This document shows, piece by piece, positions 1 through 6,093 of a DNA stretch of 10,693 bases. The position numbers and the translations under genes are program-made. Every line of letters starts with the position of its first letter. Position 1 is the first letter of the stretch. This stretch comes from Candidatus Shapirobacteria bacterium (GTDB taxonomy: Bacteria; Patescibacteriota; Microgenomatia; UBA12405): NCBI GenBank assembly GCA_023245435.1, contig JAHFKH010000025.1, positions 1-10,693 of the forward strand. The letters run 5' to 3'. The notes under the pieces are model-generated. The model was not told the DNA's origin. It worked only from the letters and a program-made list of their open reading frames with translations, and searched no databases.

Positions 1-82
1 CCCTCACCGCCCCCCCCACCACAAAAATTTCAGCATCACCAAACTTCTTCATCAAATCAATAATTTTCTGTGGTAATTCCAT
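1..82 (-). CDS. CCA tRNA nucleotidyltransferase / poly(A) polymerase family, N-terminal fragment
   Basis: Only the first 27 codons are in the window; the gene runs off the left edge. Read leftward from the ATG at 82-80 the peptide begins MELPQKIIDLMKKFGD and reaches IFVVGGAVR, and the next base is G, which fits the Asp of the VGGxVRD signature. That glycine-rich turn opens the nucleotidyltransferase head of class II CCA-adding enzymes and poly(A) polymerases, which add or repair the 3' CCA of tRNA. The start is chosen because the ATG directly follows the TAG stop of the upstream 73-residue gene (TAG|ATG, no gap), which suggests translational coupling; there is no Shine-Dalgarno sequence. With so little sequence, CCA-adding enzyme cannot be separated from a plain poly(A) polymerase-like protein. 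Confidence 0.72.
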   Translation of the reverse strand, partial: MELPQKIIDLMKKFGDAEIFVVGGAVR

Positions 83-304
83 CTATTTATATAAATCTAA
101 AACAGATAACTTTATTATAATGTTTTGAACAAAGAATCCATATTTTGGAATACACTCTATCGCAGGACAAAGTGTAGGATTTTCACGCGTAGAATATTCT
201 AAACAACAATGAGTTCGGAAATGTCCTGGAGTTAAATTCATCCATAAAATAAAAATAGCAAAAATACTTAATAATCCAAATAATATTGTTTTTAACAATT
301 TCAT
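83..304 (-). CDS. Small membrane-anchored cysteine-containing protein, unknown function
   Basis: A 73-residue protein I do not recognise. It begins MKLLKT followed by a hydrophobic stretch at about residues 5-22, a single-pass anchor or uncleaved signal sequence with positive residues in front, so the rest is predicted outside the cell. The exported part has four cysteines, an adjacent CC pair near residues 33-34 and two more near 46 and 51, suggesting disulfides or metal binding, but no family motif. A TATAAT hexamer ends five bases before the ATG, supporting this start. The stop codon abuts the ATG of the CCA-enzyme gene, so the two are probably cotranscribed. The plausible signal sequence, own promoter-like element and exact fit to the next gene argue for a real gene despite its size. 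Confidence 0.55.
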   Translation of the reverse strand: MKLLKTILFGLLSIFAIFILWMNLTPGHFRTHCCLEYSTRENPTLCPAIECIPKYGFFVQNIIIKLSVLDLYK

Positions 305-309
305 ACACT

Positions 310-315
310 ATTATA
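310..315 (-). promoter_or_regulatory. Perfect -10 hexamer before the 73-residue gene
   Basis: Read on the minus strand this is TATAAT, with five bases (AGTGT) before the ATG at 304. With a usual -10 to start distance of 6-7 bases, transcription would begin at or within the ATG, giving a leaderless mRNA. The expected -35 position falls in the C-run of the neighbouring hairpin repeat and has no -35 match, so this is a -10-only prediction. Confidence 0.4.
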
Positions 316-316
316 A

Positions 317-350
317 CCCCCGCTTGTCAAAGAGGGGGAAGGGGGAGATT
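317..350 (+). repeat. REP-like hairpin element, copy 1
   Basis: The left arm CCCCC-G-CTT (317-325) pairs with AAG-A-GGGGG (330-338) around a short GTCA loop, with one G-A mismatch. It is followed by AA, GGGGG and AGATT (339-350). Copy 2 at 6039-6074 has the same architecture: hairpin, two bases, five Gs, then GATT. The element fills the gap between the RRM gene and the 73-residue gene. Hairpin plus G-rich foot resembles REP-type elements mobilised by REP-associated tyrosine transposases in other bacteria; no such gene is in this window. Read leftward, the hairpin could weaken read-through from the RRM gene, but it lacks a proper U-tract. Confidence 0.65.
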
Positions 351-355
351 GAAAA

Positions 356-613
356 TTATACTCTATCTGGTCTCGGTAGTGCTTCTTTAACCACCATATT
401 TCGACCCCCTTGATCAGTGCCATCAAGTGCCAATGCTGCCGCCAAATCAGTATCATTTTTCATAGTTACAAATCCAAAACCTCGACTTCGATTGTTAAGT
501 TTATCAATTACAATATTGACTTCAGTTACTTCACCAATTGCCGCAAACAATGCGCGAAGTTGATCATCTGTCATTGTGTAGGGTAAATTTCCTACGAAAA
601 GCTTTTTTGCCAT
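356..613 (-). CDS. RRM-domain RNA-binding protein
   Basis: An 85-residue protein made of a single RNA recognition motif. RNP2 is LFVGNLPY at residues 5-12 and RNP1 is RGFGFVTM at 44-51, with the aromatic residues that stack on single-stranded RNA present in both. The fold finishes with an AALALDG helix and a short KEALPRPDRV tail; there is no glycine-rich tail. Such one-domain proteins are known from cyanobacteria, other bacteria and Patescibacteria, where they bind RNA and are often linked to RNA metabolism or cold stress; the target here cannot be read. The ATG at 613 is chosen because MAKKLFVGNLPY is the canonical beginning. A GTG or ATG further upstream would add an atypical 15-residue leader lying in the promoter region. 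It is transcribed divergently from recJ. Confidence 0.9.
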   Translation of the reverse strand: MAKKLFVGNLPYTMTDDQLRALFAAIGEVTEVNIVIDKLNNRSRGFGFVTMKNDTDLAAALALDGTDQGGRNMVVKEALPRPDRV

Positions 614-626
614 TTTTTTAGAAAAA

Positions 627-655
627 TTATTAATATCAACCCAGTATACTATAAT
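627..655 (+). promoter_or_regulatory. Predicted recJ promoter, TTATTA-17-TATAAT
   Basis: A perfect TATAAT lies at 650-655 with a weak -35 match TTATTA at 627-632 and a 17-base spacer. Only eight bases (CAATACAC) separate the -10 from the recJ ATG at 664, so the transcript would have almost no leader. No Shine-Dalgarno sequence precedes the ATG. The element sits in the space between the divergent RRM gene and recJ. Confidence 0.5.
643..648 (-). promoter_or_regulatory. Possible -10 hexamer for the RRM gene
   Basis: On the minus strand 648-643 reads TATACT, which would place the start of transcription about 20-25 bases before the RRM ATG at 613. It is interleaved with the rightward recJ -10 at 650-655, so the two divergent promoters would compete for polymerase. 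The region is very AT-rich, so chance matches are likely. Confidence 0.3.
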
Positions 656-663
656 CAATACAC

Positions 664-2259
664 ATGGTCAAAGAAATTAATTTATTATCTCAAAAAATAA
701 TTGACGACAAATTTAGTGTTGACGATATTATCAAACTAATATTAAAAAATCGTCACATAACTAATATCGATGAATTTTTAAAACCATCAATTCCTCAAAT
801 AAAATTAAATTTAAAACCTGCCTTAAAATTAATAAAAAATACAATTAATAAAAACCAAAACATTTTGATTTATGGTGATTATGATGTTGATGGAATTACT
901 GCCACCGCTATTTTGTGGCAGGCCATCCATGCAAATTATCCCAATATTATCCCATTTATTCCTCATCGCGAAATTGATGGTTATGGTATTAAAGCTAAAT
1001 CATTTTTCCGATTTCAAACTGAAAAAAATATTAAATTTGATTTATTAATTACTGTCGATAATGGCATAGTTGCCGGTAAAGAATTACAAAAAATAAAAGA
1101 TAAACAAGATATAAATATTATTATTACTGACCATCATTTACCTAATGAAGATTTACAACTCGTAACTCGTAACTGTCAACCTATTCACTCCAGTTTGGTT
1201 TGTGGTTCGGCTATTTCTTATTTTTTAGCCAAAGAATTAAACAAAAATGTAAATCTTGGTTTGGCAGCTTTAGGAACAGTCGCCGATTGTTTGCCCCTAA
1301 TTGGGGTAAATCGATCAATTGTGGTTCACGGTTTAAAACAGTTAAATCATAATCCCTCACCCGGAATTAAAAAATTAATCCAAATTTCTAGTATCCAGTT
1401 ACCAGTTACCAGTTACCATTTGGGCTTTATTCTTGGCCCGCGCATCAATGCGGTTGGTCGACTGTCTGACCCGACCGATGCTCTCCGACTTTTATGTAGT
1501 CACAACGAAAATCAAGCTTCAAAATATGCCCAAGTTTTAAATAATTTTAATCAGGATCGACAAACCATCCAAAAAGAATCACTTGACATTGCCGATAAAA
1601 ATATTGATTTAAAAAATAAAATAATTATTATTGATGGTGCTTACAATCCTGGTATTATTGGACTAATAGCTAGTCGTCTGACCGAAAAATATTATTTACC
1701 ATCGATTGTTATCGCCGTTGATGGCGCTATTGCCAAAGGTTCTTGTCGTTCAATTCCTGAATTAAACATCATAAATGTTTTACGCGATTATTCTGATTTA
1801 TTTATTGATTTGGGTGGTCACGCCGGTGCTGCTGGTTTTAGTATATTTACCAAAAATATTACCAAATTAAAAAAGTTAATAACTAAATCAGTCAATTTAA
1901 AGCTTGAAAAAATAAATTTACAACCACATTTAGATGTCGATGCTCAAATGCAATTGACTGCTGTTAATTTAAAAAACATAAAAGCTATTGAATCTTTGGC
2001 TCCATTTGGTATCGGTAACGAGCAGCCTTTATTTTTATTTAAAAATGTTATTGTTGAATCCATCCGCACCATCGGCCAAAACAACGATCATTTAAAAATA
2101 AAAACAAATAATATTGATTGTTTATTTTTTAAACAAGGTCATCTTATTAATAAAATAAAAACAGGGGATTCAATTGATCTCGTCGCTAGTCTTTCCTTAA
2201 ACGAATGGAACCACACCCAATCCCCTCAGTTGATTGTGAAAGAAATCATAACAGTGTAA
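664..2259 (+). CDS. recJ: Single-stranded-DNA-specific exonuclease RecJ (DHH family)
   Basis: A 531-residue 5'-3' single-strand DNA exonuclease used in recombinational and mismatch repair; slightly shorter than the 560-580 residues typical of RecJ. The DHH phosphoesterase core is clear: DYDVDG at residues 72-77 (metal binding), ITVDNGI at 129-135, TDHH at 155-158, and GTVADCLPL in motif IV. The LGPRINAVGRL linker motif follows, then the DHHA1 domain with GGHAGAAGF, and a C-terminal OB-like domain starting at LAPFGIGNEQPLF. All manganese ligands appear intact. It begins a rightward run with aspS eleven bases downstream. Two short heptamer arrays lie inside the coding sequence (1156-1176 and 1395-1418); the first falls where other RecJ proteins carry a variable loop after the DHH motif. 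The ATG at 664 lies eight bases after a TATAAT. Confidence 0.95.
   Translation: MVKEINLLSQKIIDDKFSVDDIIKLILKNRHITNIDEFLKPSIPQIKLNLKPALKLIKNTINKNQNILIYGDYDVDGITATAILWQAIHANYPNIIPFIPHREIDGYGIKAKSFFRFQTEKNIKFDLLITVDNGIVAGKELQKIKDKQDINIIITDHHLPNEDLQLVTRNCQPIHSSLVCGSAISYFLAKELNKNVNLGLAALGTVADCLPLIGVNRSIVVHGLKQLNHNPSPGIKKLIQISSIQLPVTSYHLGFILGPRINAVGRLSDPTDALRLLCSHNENQASKYAQVLNNFNQDRQTIQKESLDIADKNIDLKNKIIIIDGAYNPGIIGLIASRLTEKYYLPSIVIAVDGAIAKGSCRSIPELNIINVLRDYSDLFIDLGGHAGAAGFSIFTKNITKLKKLITKSVNLKLEKINLQPHLDVDAQMQLTAVNLKNIKAIESLAPFGIGNEQPLFLFKNVIVESIRTIGQNNDHLKIKTNNIDCLFFKQGHLINKIKTGDSIDLVASLSLNEWNHTQSPQLIVKEIITV
1156..1176 (+). repeat. Heptamer array TAACTCG, about three copies, inside recJ
   Basis: Three consecutive seven-base units read CAACTCG, TAACTCG, TAACTGT. 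They encode part of the loop just after the DHH motif of RecJ, around the residues LVTRNC. The unit length is not a multiple of three, so the copies are read in different frames. The unit differs by one base from the inverted array at 1395-1418. Confidence 0.6.
1395..1418 (-). repeat. Heptamer array TAACTGG (plus strand CCAGTTA), 3.4 perfect copies, inside recJ
   Basis: The plus strand reads CCAGTTA three times followed by CCA, without a mismatch. On the minus strand the unit is TAACTGG, one base different from the TAACTCG unit 220 bases upstream, so the two arrays form one family in opposite orientation. The array encodes QLPVTSYH just before the conserved LGPRINAVGRL motif. Three units add exactly seven codons, so the reading frame is kept. 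Confidence 0.75.
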
Positions 2260-2262
2260 AAT
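2257..2262 (+). promoter_or_regulatory. -10-like hexamer over the recJ stop codon, before aspS
   Basis: TAAAAT at 2257-2262 begins with the recJ TAA stop codon and is preceded by TG. Eight bases separate it from the aspS ATG at 2271. This spacing matches that of the recJ -10 element and may be an internal promoter giving a near-leaderless aspS transcript, though cotranscription from recJ is the simpler reading. No -35 match is obvious. Confidence 0.25.
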
Positions 2263-2270
2263 TCCTTCAT

Positions 2271-4016
2271 ATGTCACGCACACTAATCAATGATTGTTTA
2301 AACAAAATAGGTGAGAAAGTTATTCTAAATGGTTGGATTGCAAATATCCGAGATCACGGCCAAATTGCTTTTATTGATCTTCGCGATTGGTCGGGAAATG
2401 TCCAAATTGTTACTAATGAAAAAATTGAATATGGTAAAGAATGGGTAATGGAAATTGAGGGAATCGTCAAAAAACGTGACGACAAAGCAGTTAATTTAAA
2501 AGTACCTACCGGAACTATCGAAATTGAGGCAACCAAAATTACCGTCTTAAATAAATCCGAAACTCCACCATTTCCTATTGATTCCGATGGTACCGAATTA
2601 GAAGAAAATTTACGTCTTAAATATCGTTATTTAGATTTACGACGTCATCGATTGGCCGAAATTATTAAAAAGAAACATAAATATATTTTAGCCGTCCGCA
2701 ACTGGATGGATCAAAATGGATTTACAGAAATAATTACCCCACTCTTAACTACTTCATCTCCCGAAGGCGCGCGTGATTTTTTGATACCTTCTCGAATACA
2801 CAAAGGTAAATTTTTCGTTTTACCCCAAGCTCCACAACAATTTAAACAATTGTTAATGGTCAGTGGAGTTGATCGTTATTTTCAAATTGCCCCATGTGCT
2901 CGAGATGAAGACCCTCGAGCTGATCGCCATGCTGGTGTTTTTTATCAAATAGATATTGAAATTAGTTTTCCTACAATTGATATTATTTTTGATACTGCTG
3001 AAAAATTAATGAAAGACACTATTTCAACGATTGCTCCTCAAAAAAATATCGCTACTTTTCCTTTTCCTCGTATAACTTATACCGATGCTATGAATAAATA
3101 TGGTTCCGACAAACCTGATATTCGATTTGGGCTTGAATTACAAGATGTGACAGATTTGTTAAAAAACAAAACCGATTTTAATGTTTTCAATAGTGCCGAT
3201 GTTATTAAAACAATAATAGTTCCAAATGGTTCCGCGTTTTCCAAAACGCAAATAAATACTCTCGAATCAGCTTCCAAAGAAAAGGGCGCCAAAGGTTTGG
3301 CTTATGTCAAAGTTACTGATACTGGGTTTGATTCCGGCATTTCAAAATTTTTAGAACCACTAAAAAGTGAGCTAATAAAAAATTTAAAACTTAATGTTGG
3401 TGACCTTCTTGTTTTTGTTGCCGATGATTTAAAAGTGGCTAATAAATCACTTGGCTATGTTCGAAATTTATTAGGGACAATGCTTAATTTAAATGACCCC
3501 AATTTATTATCTTTTGCCTGGATTACCGGTTTTCCGTTTTACGAAATCAATGACCAAGGTAAATTAGATTTTGGGCACAATCCTTTTTCCATGCCCAAAG
3601 GGGGAGCAGCAGCACTAGATTCTCAAGATCCTTTATCTATCGAATCAATGCAATATGATTTGACTCTAAATGGTTTTGAATTGGCCTCTGGCTCGATTCG
3701 TAACCACGAGCCCGAAACCATGGTTAAGGCATTTGAAAAAGTAGGTTACGGTCGCGATGAGGTTATTAAAAAATTTGGTGGTATGTACAATGCTTTTCAT
3801 TTTGGTGCCCCACCTCACGGTGGTTGGGCAATTGGTCTTGATCGTTTGTTAATGTTGTTGCTCGACGAACCAAATATTCGCGATATTTATGCTTTCCCCT
3901 TAAGTTCCAATGGTGTCGATGTTATGATGGGCGCTCCCGGTGTTGTTGATCAACAGCAACTTGATGATGTTGGACTTTCAATTGTCAATGAAAAAAACAA
4001 AAAACAAGAAAAATAA
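2271..4016 (+). CDS. aspS: Aspartyl-tRNA synthetase, bacterial type
   Basis: A 581-residue class II synthetase that charges tRNA with aspartate. Domains in order: N-terminal OB-fold anticodon domain (GWIANIRDHGQ, then IDLRD), catalytic core with RYRYLDLRR-like KYRYLDLRR, SPEGARDFL, the LPQAPQQFKQLLM loop and motif 2 RDEDPRADR, an inserted GAD domain beginning after KYGSDKPDIRFG, and motif 3 GLDRLLMLL followed by NIRDIYAFP. Length matches bacterial AspRS of about 590 residues. The sequence after motif 2 reads RHAGVFYQIDIE, one residue longer than the E. coli RQPEFTQIDVE and with Val at the usual Glu. The ATG at 2271 is chosen because MSRTLINDCLNKIG matches the family start; in-frame codons upstream overlap recJ. 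No Shine-Dalgarno sequence is present. Its 3' end overlaps the carboxypeptidase gene by 29 bases. Confidence 0.96.
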   Translation: MSRTLINDCLNKIGEKVILNGWIANIRDHGQIAFIDLRDWSGNVQIVTNEKIEYGKEWVMEIEGIVKKRDDKAVNLKVPTGTIEIEATKITVLNKSETPPFPIDSDGTELEENLRLKYRYLDLRRHRLAEIIKKKHKYILAVRNWMDQNGFTEIITPLLTTSSPEGARDFLIPSRIHKGKFFVLPQAPQQFKQLLMVSGVDRYFQIAPCARDEDPRADRHAGVFYQIDIEISFPTIDIIFDTAEKLMKDTISTIAPQKNIATFPFPRITYTDAMNKYGSDKPDIRFGLELQDVTDLLKNKTDFNVFNSADVIKTIIVPNGSAFSKTQINTLESASKEKGAKGLAYVKVTDTGFDSGISKFLEPLKSELIKNLKLNVGDLLVFVADDLKVANKSLGYVRNLLGTMLNLNDPNLLSFAWITGFPFYEINDQGKLDFGHNPFSMPKGGAAALDSQDPLSIESMQYDLTLNGFELASGSIRNHEPETMVKAFEKVGYGRDEVIKKFGGMYNAFHFGAPPHGGWAIGLDRLLMLLLDEPNIRDIYAFPLSSNGVDVMMGAPGVVDQQQLDDVGLSIVNEKNKKQEK

Positions 4017-4914
4017 AATTAAATTTAATTACCAAAATTTAATTATTTTTGGTGGTTTTTTATTGGTCAATATTGTTATTTTTTTATTGGGAAATCATTT
4101 TAGCTTTGCCAATTTATCCCAATCTCCAGCTTTTTTTGTTCCTCCACCAACCCCTGTTATTAAAAATAAATTACCTCCAATTTTAGGTTCAAATAATTTT
4201 TTAGTTCTCGACTCGGCGACCAATACTATATTATTAGGTAACAATATTAATGACCGCATATATCCCGCATCAACCACCAAATTAGCCACCGCTTTGACCG
4301 CCCTAAATCTTTATCCTCTAGACGAAGTTATTACAACTATTCCCTATTCTGAGGGAAAAGTTATGGGTTTACAAGCTGGTGAAAAAGTCACAGTTCGTAC
4401 TTTGGCCTCAGCCCTTTTGGTTTATTCTGCCAATGACGCGGCCTTTAATTTGGCCAGTCATTACCAAGATGGTGTTTCTGGGTTTGTCCAAAAAATGAAT
4501 GATTTGGTCAAAAAATATAATTTAAAAAACACTCATTTTACAAATTATGATGGTATTCATAATGAAAATCACTATTCAACTGTTTATGATTTATCTCAAT
4601 TAGGTCGTCTAGCACTTACTCTGCCTTTTATTCCCGAAATTGTCAAACAAAAAGAAGTAAATTTAACTGACCTATCAGGCCAAATAAAATATAATTTAAC
4701 TTCAACCAATGAATTGTTAGGAGTTATTCCTGAGGTTGAAGGTTTAAAAACTGGCTGGACCCCCGAAGCTTCTGGTTGTTTTATTGGTGCCATCAATATT
4801 AATGGGCATAAATTAATTACTGTTGTTGCCCAATCCGCCGATCGTTTCGCCGATACCAAAAAATTAATCGATTGGTCAAAAGAAAATATTACCTGGAATT
4901 ATAGATCATATTAA
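3988..4914 (+). CDS. Serine-type D-Ala-D-Ala carboxypeptidase (peptidase S11, penicillin-binding protein)
   Basis: A 308-residue low-molecular-weight penicillin-binding protein that removes the terminal D-alanine of peptidoglycan stem peptides outside the membrane. All three active-site motifs are present: STTK (Ser95 nucleophile, Lys98), SAN at 147-149, and KTG at 254-256, with the conserved YDGIHNENHYST region between. A Lys/Asn-rich cytoplasmic head (residues 1-17) precedes one membrane helix at about 18-35, then a proline-rich linker (PPPTP) before the catalytic domain. The protein ends soon after the catalytic domain, so the C-terminal beta domain and amphipathic anchor of DacA-type enzymes are missing; the N-terminal helix probably anchors it instead. 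The ATG at 3988 gives this signal-anchor head and overlaps aspS by 29 bases, indicating cotranscription with aspS. A start at 3940 would add an atypical leader wholly inside aspS. Confidence 0.92.
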   Translation: MKKTKNKKNKIKFNYQNLIIFGGFLLVNIVIFLLGNHFSFANLSQSPAFFVPPPTPVIKNKLPPILGSNNFLVLDSATNTILLGNNINDRIYPASTTKLATALTALNLYPLDEVITTIPYSEGKVMGLQAGEKVTVRTLASALLVYSANDAAFNLASHYQDGVSGFVQKMNDLVKKYNLKNTHFTNYDGIHNENHYSTVYDLSQLGRLALTLPFIPEIVKQKEVNLTDLSGQIKYNLTSTNELLGVIPEVEGLKTGWTPEASGCFIGAININGHKLITVVAQSADRFADTKKLIDWSKENITWNYRSY

Positions 4915-4947
4915 AAATAATATAAATAAATTTTCTCCCCTTCCTTT

Positions 4948-5991
4948 TTACTCTGTATATTTATCCGTTATTGCTGGGACATAAGCCACAAATCCACCAT
5001 CACCTTCAAACACATACACTGGCTGTAAAAATTGTACCGGTGTAATCGGTTCAAAATATGCCAATGATACTTTTCTAATGGTAACTGTTGAAGCCTGAAC
5101 ATCAGTCGCCGGCCAGTAGTAACCCGCCTTCATATCGTTAAATGCCGTTTGGGGAGTTTTAATCGGATATGTTGATGGGGCACTATCATCAACATTTACA
5201 TATTTATAATTAACTTCTACAATTTTTTTATCAGTCACCGAAGACCCAGACACTAATACTGATACCGACGATTTGTCCAATGATTCTGACACAATATTAC
5301 GTTCTCCATTTAATTGATTTCTAAAAAAATCAACCCGAACAATATTGGCATCAGCCAAACCCTTGACTTCATTTAATGCCCCAAATCCAATTTTCCAAAA
5401 AGAAACTTTACTATCACCTTCATCCAAATCTTTATATAATTTTCCGGCCTGCGACAAAAACGCTTTGGCCAAAGTTATGGCTTCATCTTTAGTTGGCATC
5501 GCCTCGGGGTTTAGCAACATTTGATCATTTAAATAATCATAAGTTAATTTAAAACTATCAGCCAAAACATTCATCGTTAAAGTTTTATTTGAATTTGCGT
5601 CTTTAAATTGATAAATTCCTGTACTTTGCTCTACCGGTTGTGATTTAAATCCAATTAATCCAGCTGTTTTTTTTGCTTCCTCCAATGCACCAATTACACT
5701 TTTAGATCGATAAATTACATAAACATTGGCCTGATCTTTAAACTTTGGAAAAGCATCATTTGGTAATTCCAAAGTAAAAGTTTTATTTTTATCAATATTT
5801 TTTTGAGAAAAAATAATTTTTGGTAAAATTCCAAAACGAACAGTTGGGGCCACATAAGGTGGGTGTGCCGCCAAATAAGCCATCCAAGCTATTCCTCCAA
5901 TCCAATAAAGTACTACAATTCCCAGCACCACCAATCCTCCGTATTTTATAATTTTTCGACTGATATATGCCGTGTATGTCAACGTCGCCAT
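4948..5991 (-). CDS. Single-pass membrane protein of unknown function
   Basis: A 347-residue protein I cannot assign. Residues 1-17 form a short basic head (SRKIIK), residues 18-39 a membrane helix (GGLVVLGIVVLYWIGGIAWMAY), and the rest is predicted extracellular, without cysteines or an enzyme motif. The last 60 residues alternate beta-strand-like segments (TVTIRKVSLAYFEP, FLQPVYVFEGDGGFVAYVPAI), which loosely recalls extracytoplasmic sensor domains such as YycH/YycI; that is only an impression. Similar proteins are common conserved hypotheticals in Patescibacteria. The ATG at 5991 is chosen, but a TTG at 6012 would add seven residues and lies eight bases after a perfect TATAAT, so the start is open. 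It converges on the carboxypeptidase gene with a 33-base gap and diverges from gltX. Confidence 0.8.
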   Translation of the reverse strand: MATLTYTAYISRKIIKYGGLVVLGIVVLYWIGGIAWMAYLAAHPPYVAPTVRFGILPKIIFSQKNIDKNKTFTLELPNDAFPKFKDQANVYVIYRSKSVIGALEEAKKTAGLIGFKSQPVEQSTGIYQFKDANSNKTLTMNVLADSFKLTYDYLNDQMLLNPEAMPTKDEAITLAKAFLSQAGKLYKDLDEGDSKVSFWKIGFGALNEVKGLADANIVRVDFFRNQLNGERNIVSESLDKSSVSVLVSGSSVTDKKIVEVNYKYVNVDDSAPSTYPIKTPQTAFNDMKAGYYWPATDVQASTVTIRKVSLAYFEPITPVQFLQPVYVFEGDGGFVAYVPAITDKYTE

Positions 5992-5996
5992 ACTTA

Positions 5997-6026
5997 ATAT
6001 TACACTAACCAAAAGTAATTATTATA
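5997..6026 (-). promoter_or_regulatory. Candidate promoter elements for the unknown membrane protein
   Basis: On the minus strand a perfect TATAAT lies at 6026-6021, and a weaker TAATAT at 6002-5997. The first is eight bases before a TTG at 6012 or 29 before the ATG at 5991; the second is five bases before the ATG. Either would give a short or absent leader. The TATAAT lies in a near-palindromic AT block that also reads TATAAT on the plus strand at 6023-6028, so it could serve gltX too. Confidence 0.35.
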
Positions 6027-6038
6027 ATAATAAATTTT

Positions 6039-6074
6039 CCCCCTCTTTAGTCAAAGAGGGGGTTGGGGGTGATT
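6039..6074 (+). repeat. REP-like hairpin element, copy 2
   Basis: CCCCCTCTTT (6039-6048) pairs perfectly with AAAGAGGGGG (6053-6062) across an AGTC loop, followed by TT, GGGGG and TGATT (6063-6074). It is a better hairpin than copy 1 at 317-350 and lies in the same orientation. It fills the space between the divergent unknown membrane gene and gltX, ending 20 bases before the gltX ATG and just before its predicted -10. Confidence 0.7.
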
Positions 6075-6079
6075 TTTAA

Positions 6080-6088
6080 TGCTAAAAT
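6080..6088 (+). promoter_or_regulatory. Extended -10 element for gltX (TGCTAAAAT)
   Basis: TG at 6080-6081, one base, then TAAAAT at 6083-6088 forms an extended -10 sequence. Five bases separate it from the ATG at 6094, so transcription would begin at about the A of the start codon. An extended -10 can work with a poor -35, which fits because the -35 position is occupied by the G-rich repeat. It also argues against the in-frame ATG at 6079, which would lie inside the promoter. Confidence 0.45.
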
Positions 6089-6093
6089 ACTTT

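Noticed and set aside
2354..2536. Leftward open frame of 60 codons opposite aspS
   Set aside because: It lies wholly opposite a certain gene and shows no family features; frames at 3077-3292 (opposite aspS), 4095-4289 and 4596-4859 (opposite the carboxypeptidase) are rejected for the same reason.
4930..4949. Pyrimidine-rich stretch at the carboxypeptidase/unknown-gene junction as a degenerate REP half-copy or terminator
   Set aside because: On the minus strand it reads GGAAGGGGAGAAAATT, slightly like the foot of copy 1, but has no hairpin arm, and no stem suitable for a terminator is visible.
6039..6077. Copy 2 hairpin as an intrinsic terminator
   Set aside because: It lies between two divergent starts, so there is no upstream transcript to end, and G5 rather than a T-run follows the stem; the shared plan with copy 1 favours a repeat.
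6079..6093. Upstream ATG at 6079 as the gltX start
   Set aside because: It would add five atypical residues and lies inside the extended -10 element; the ATG at 6094 gives the usual GluRS N-terminus.
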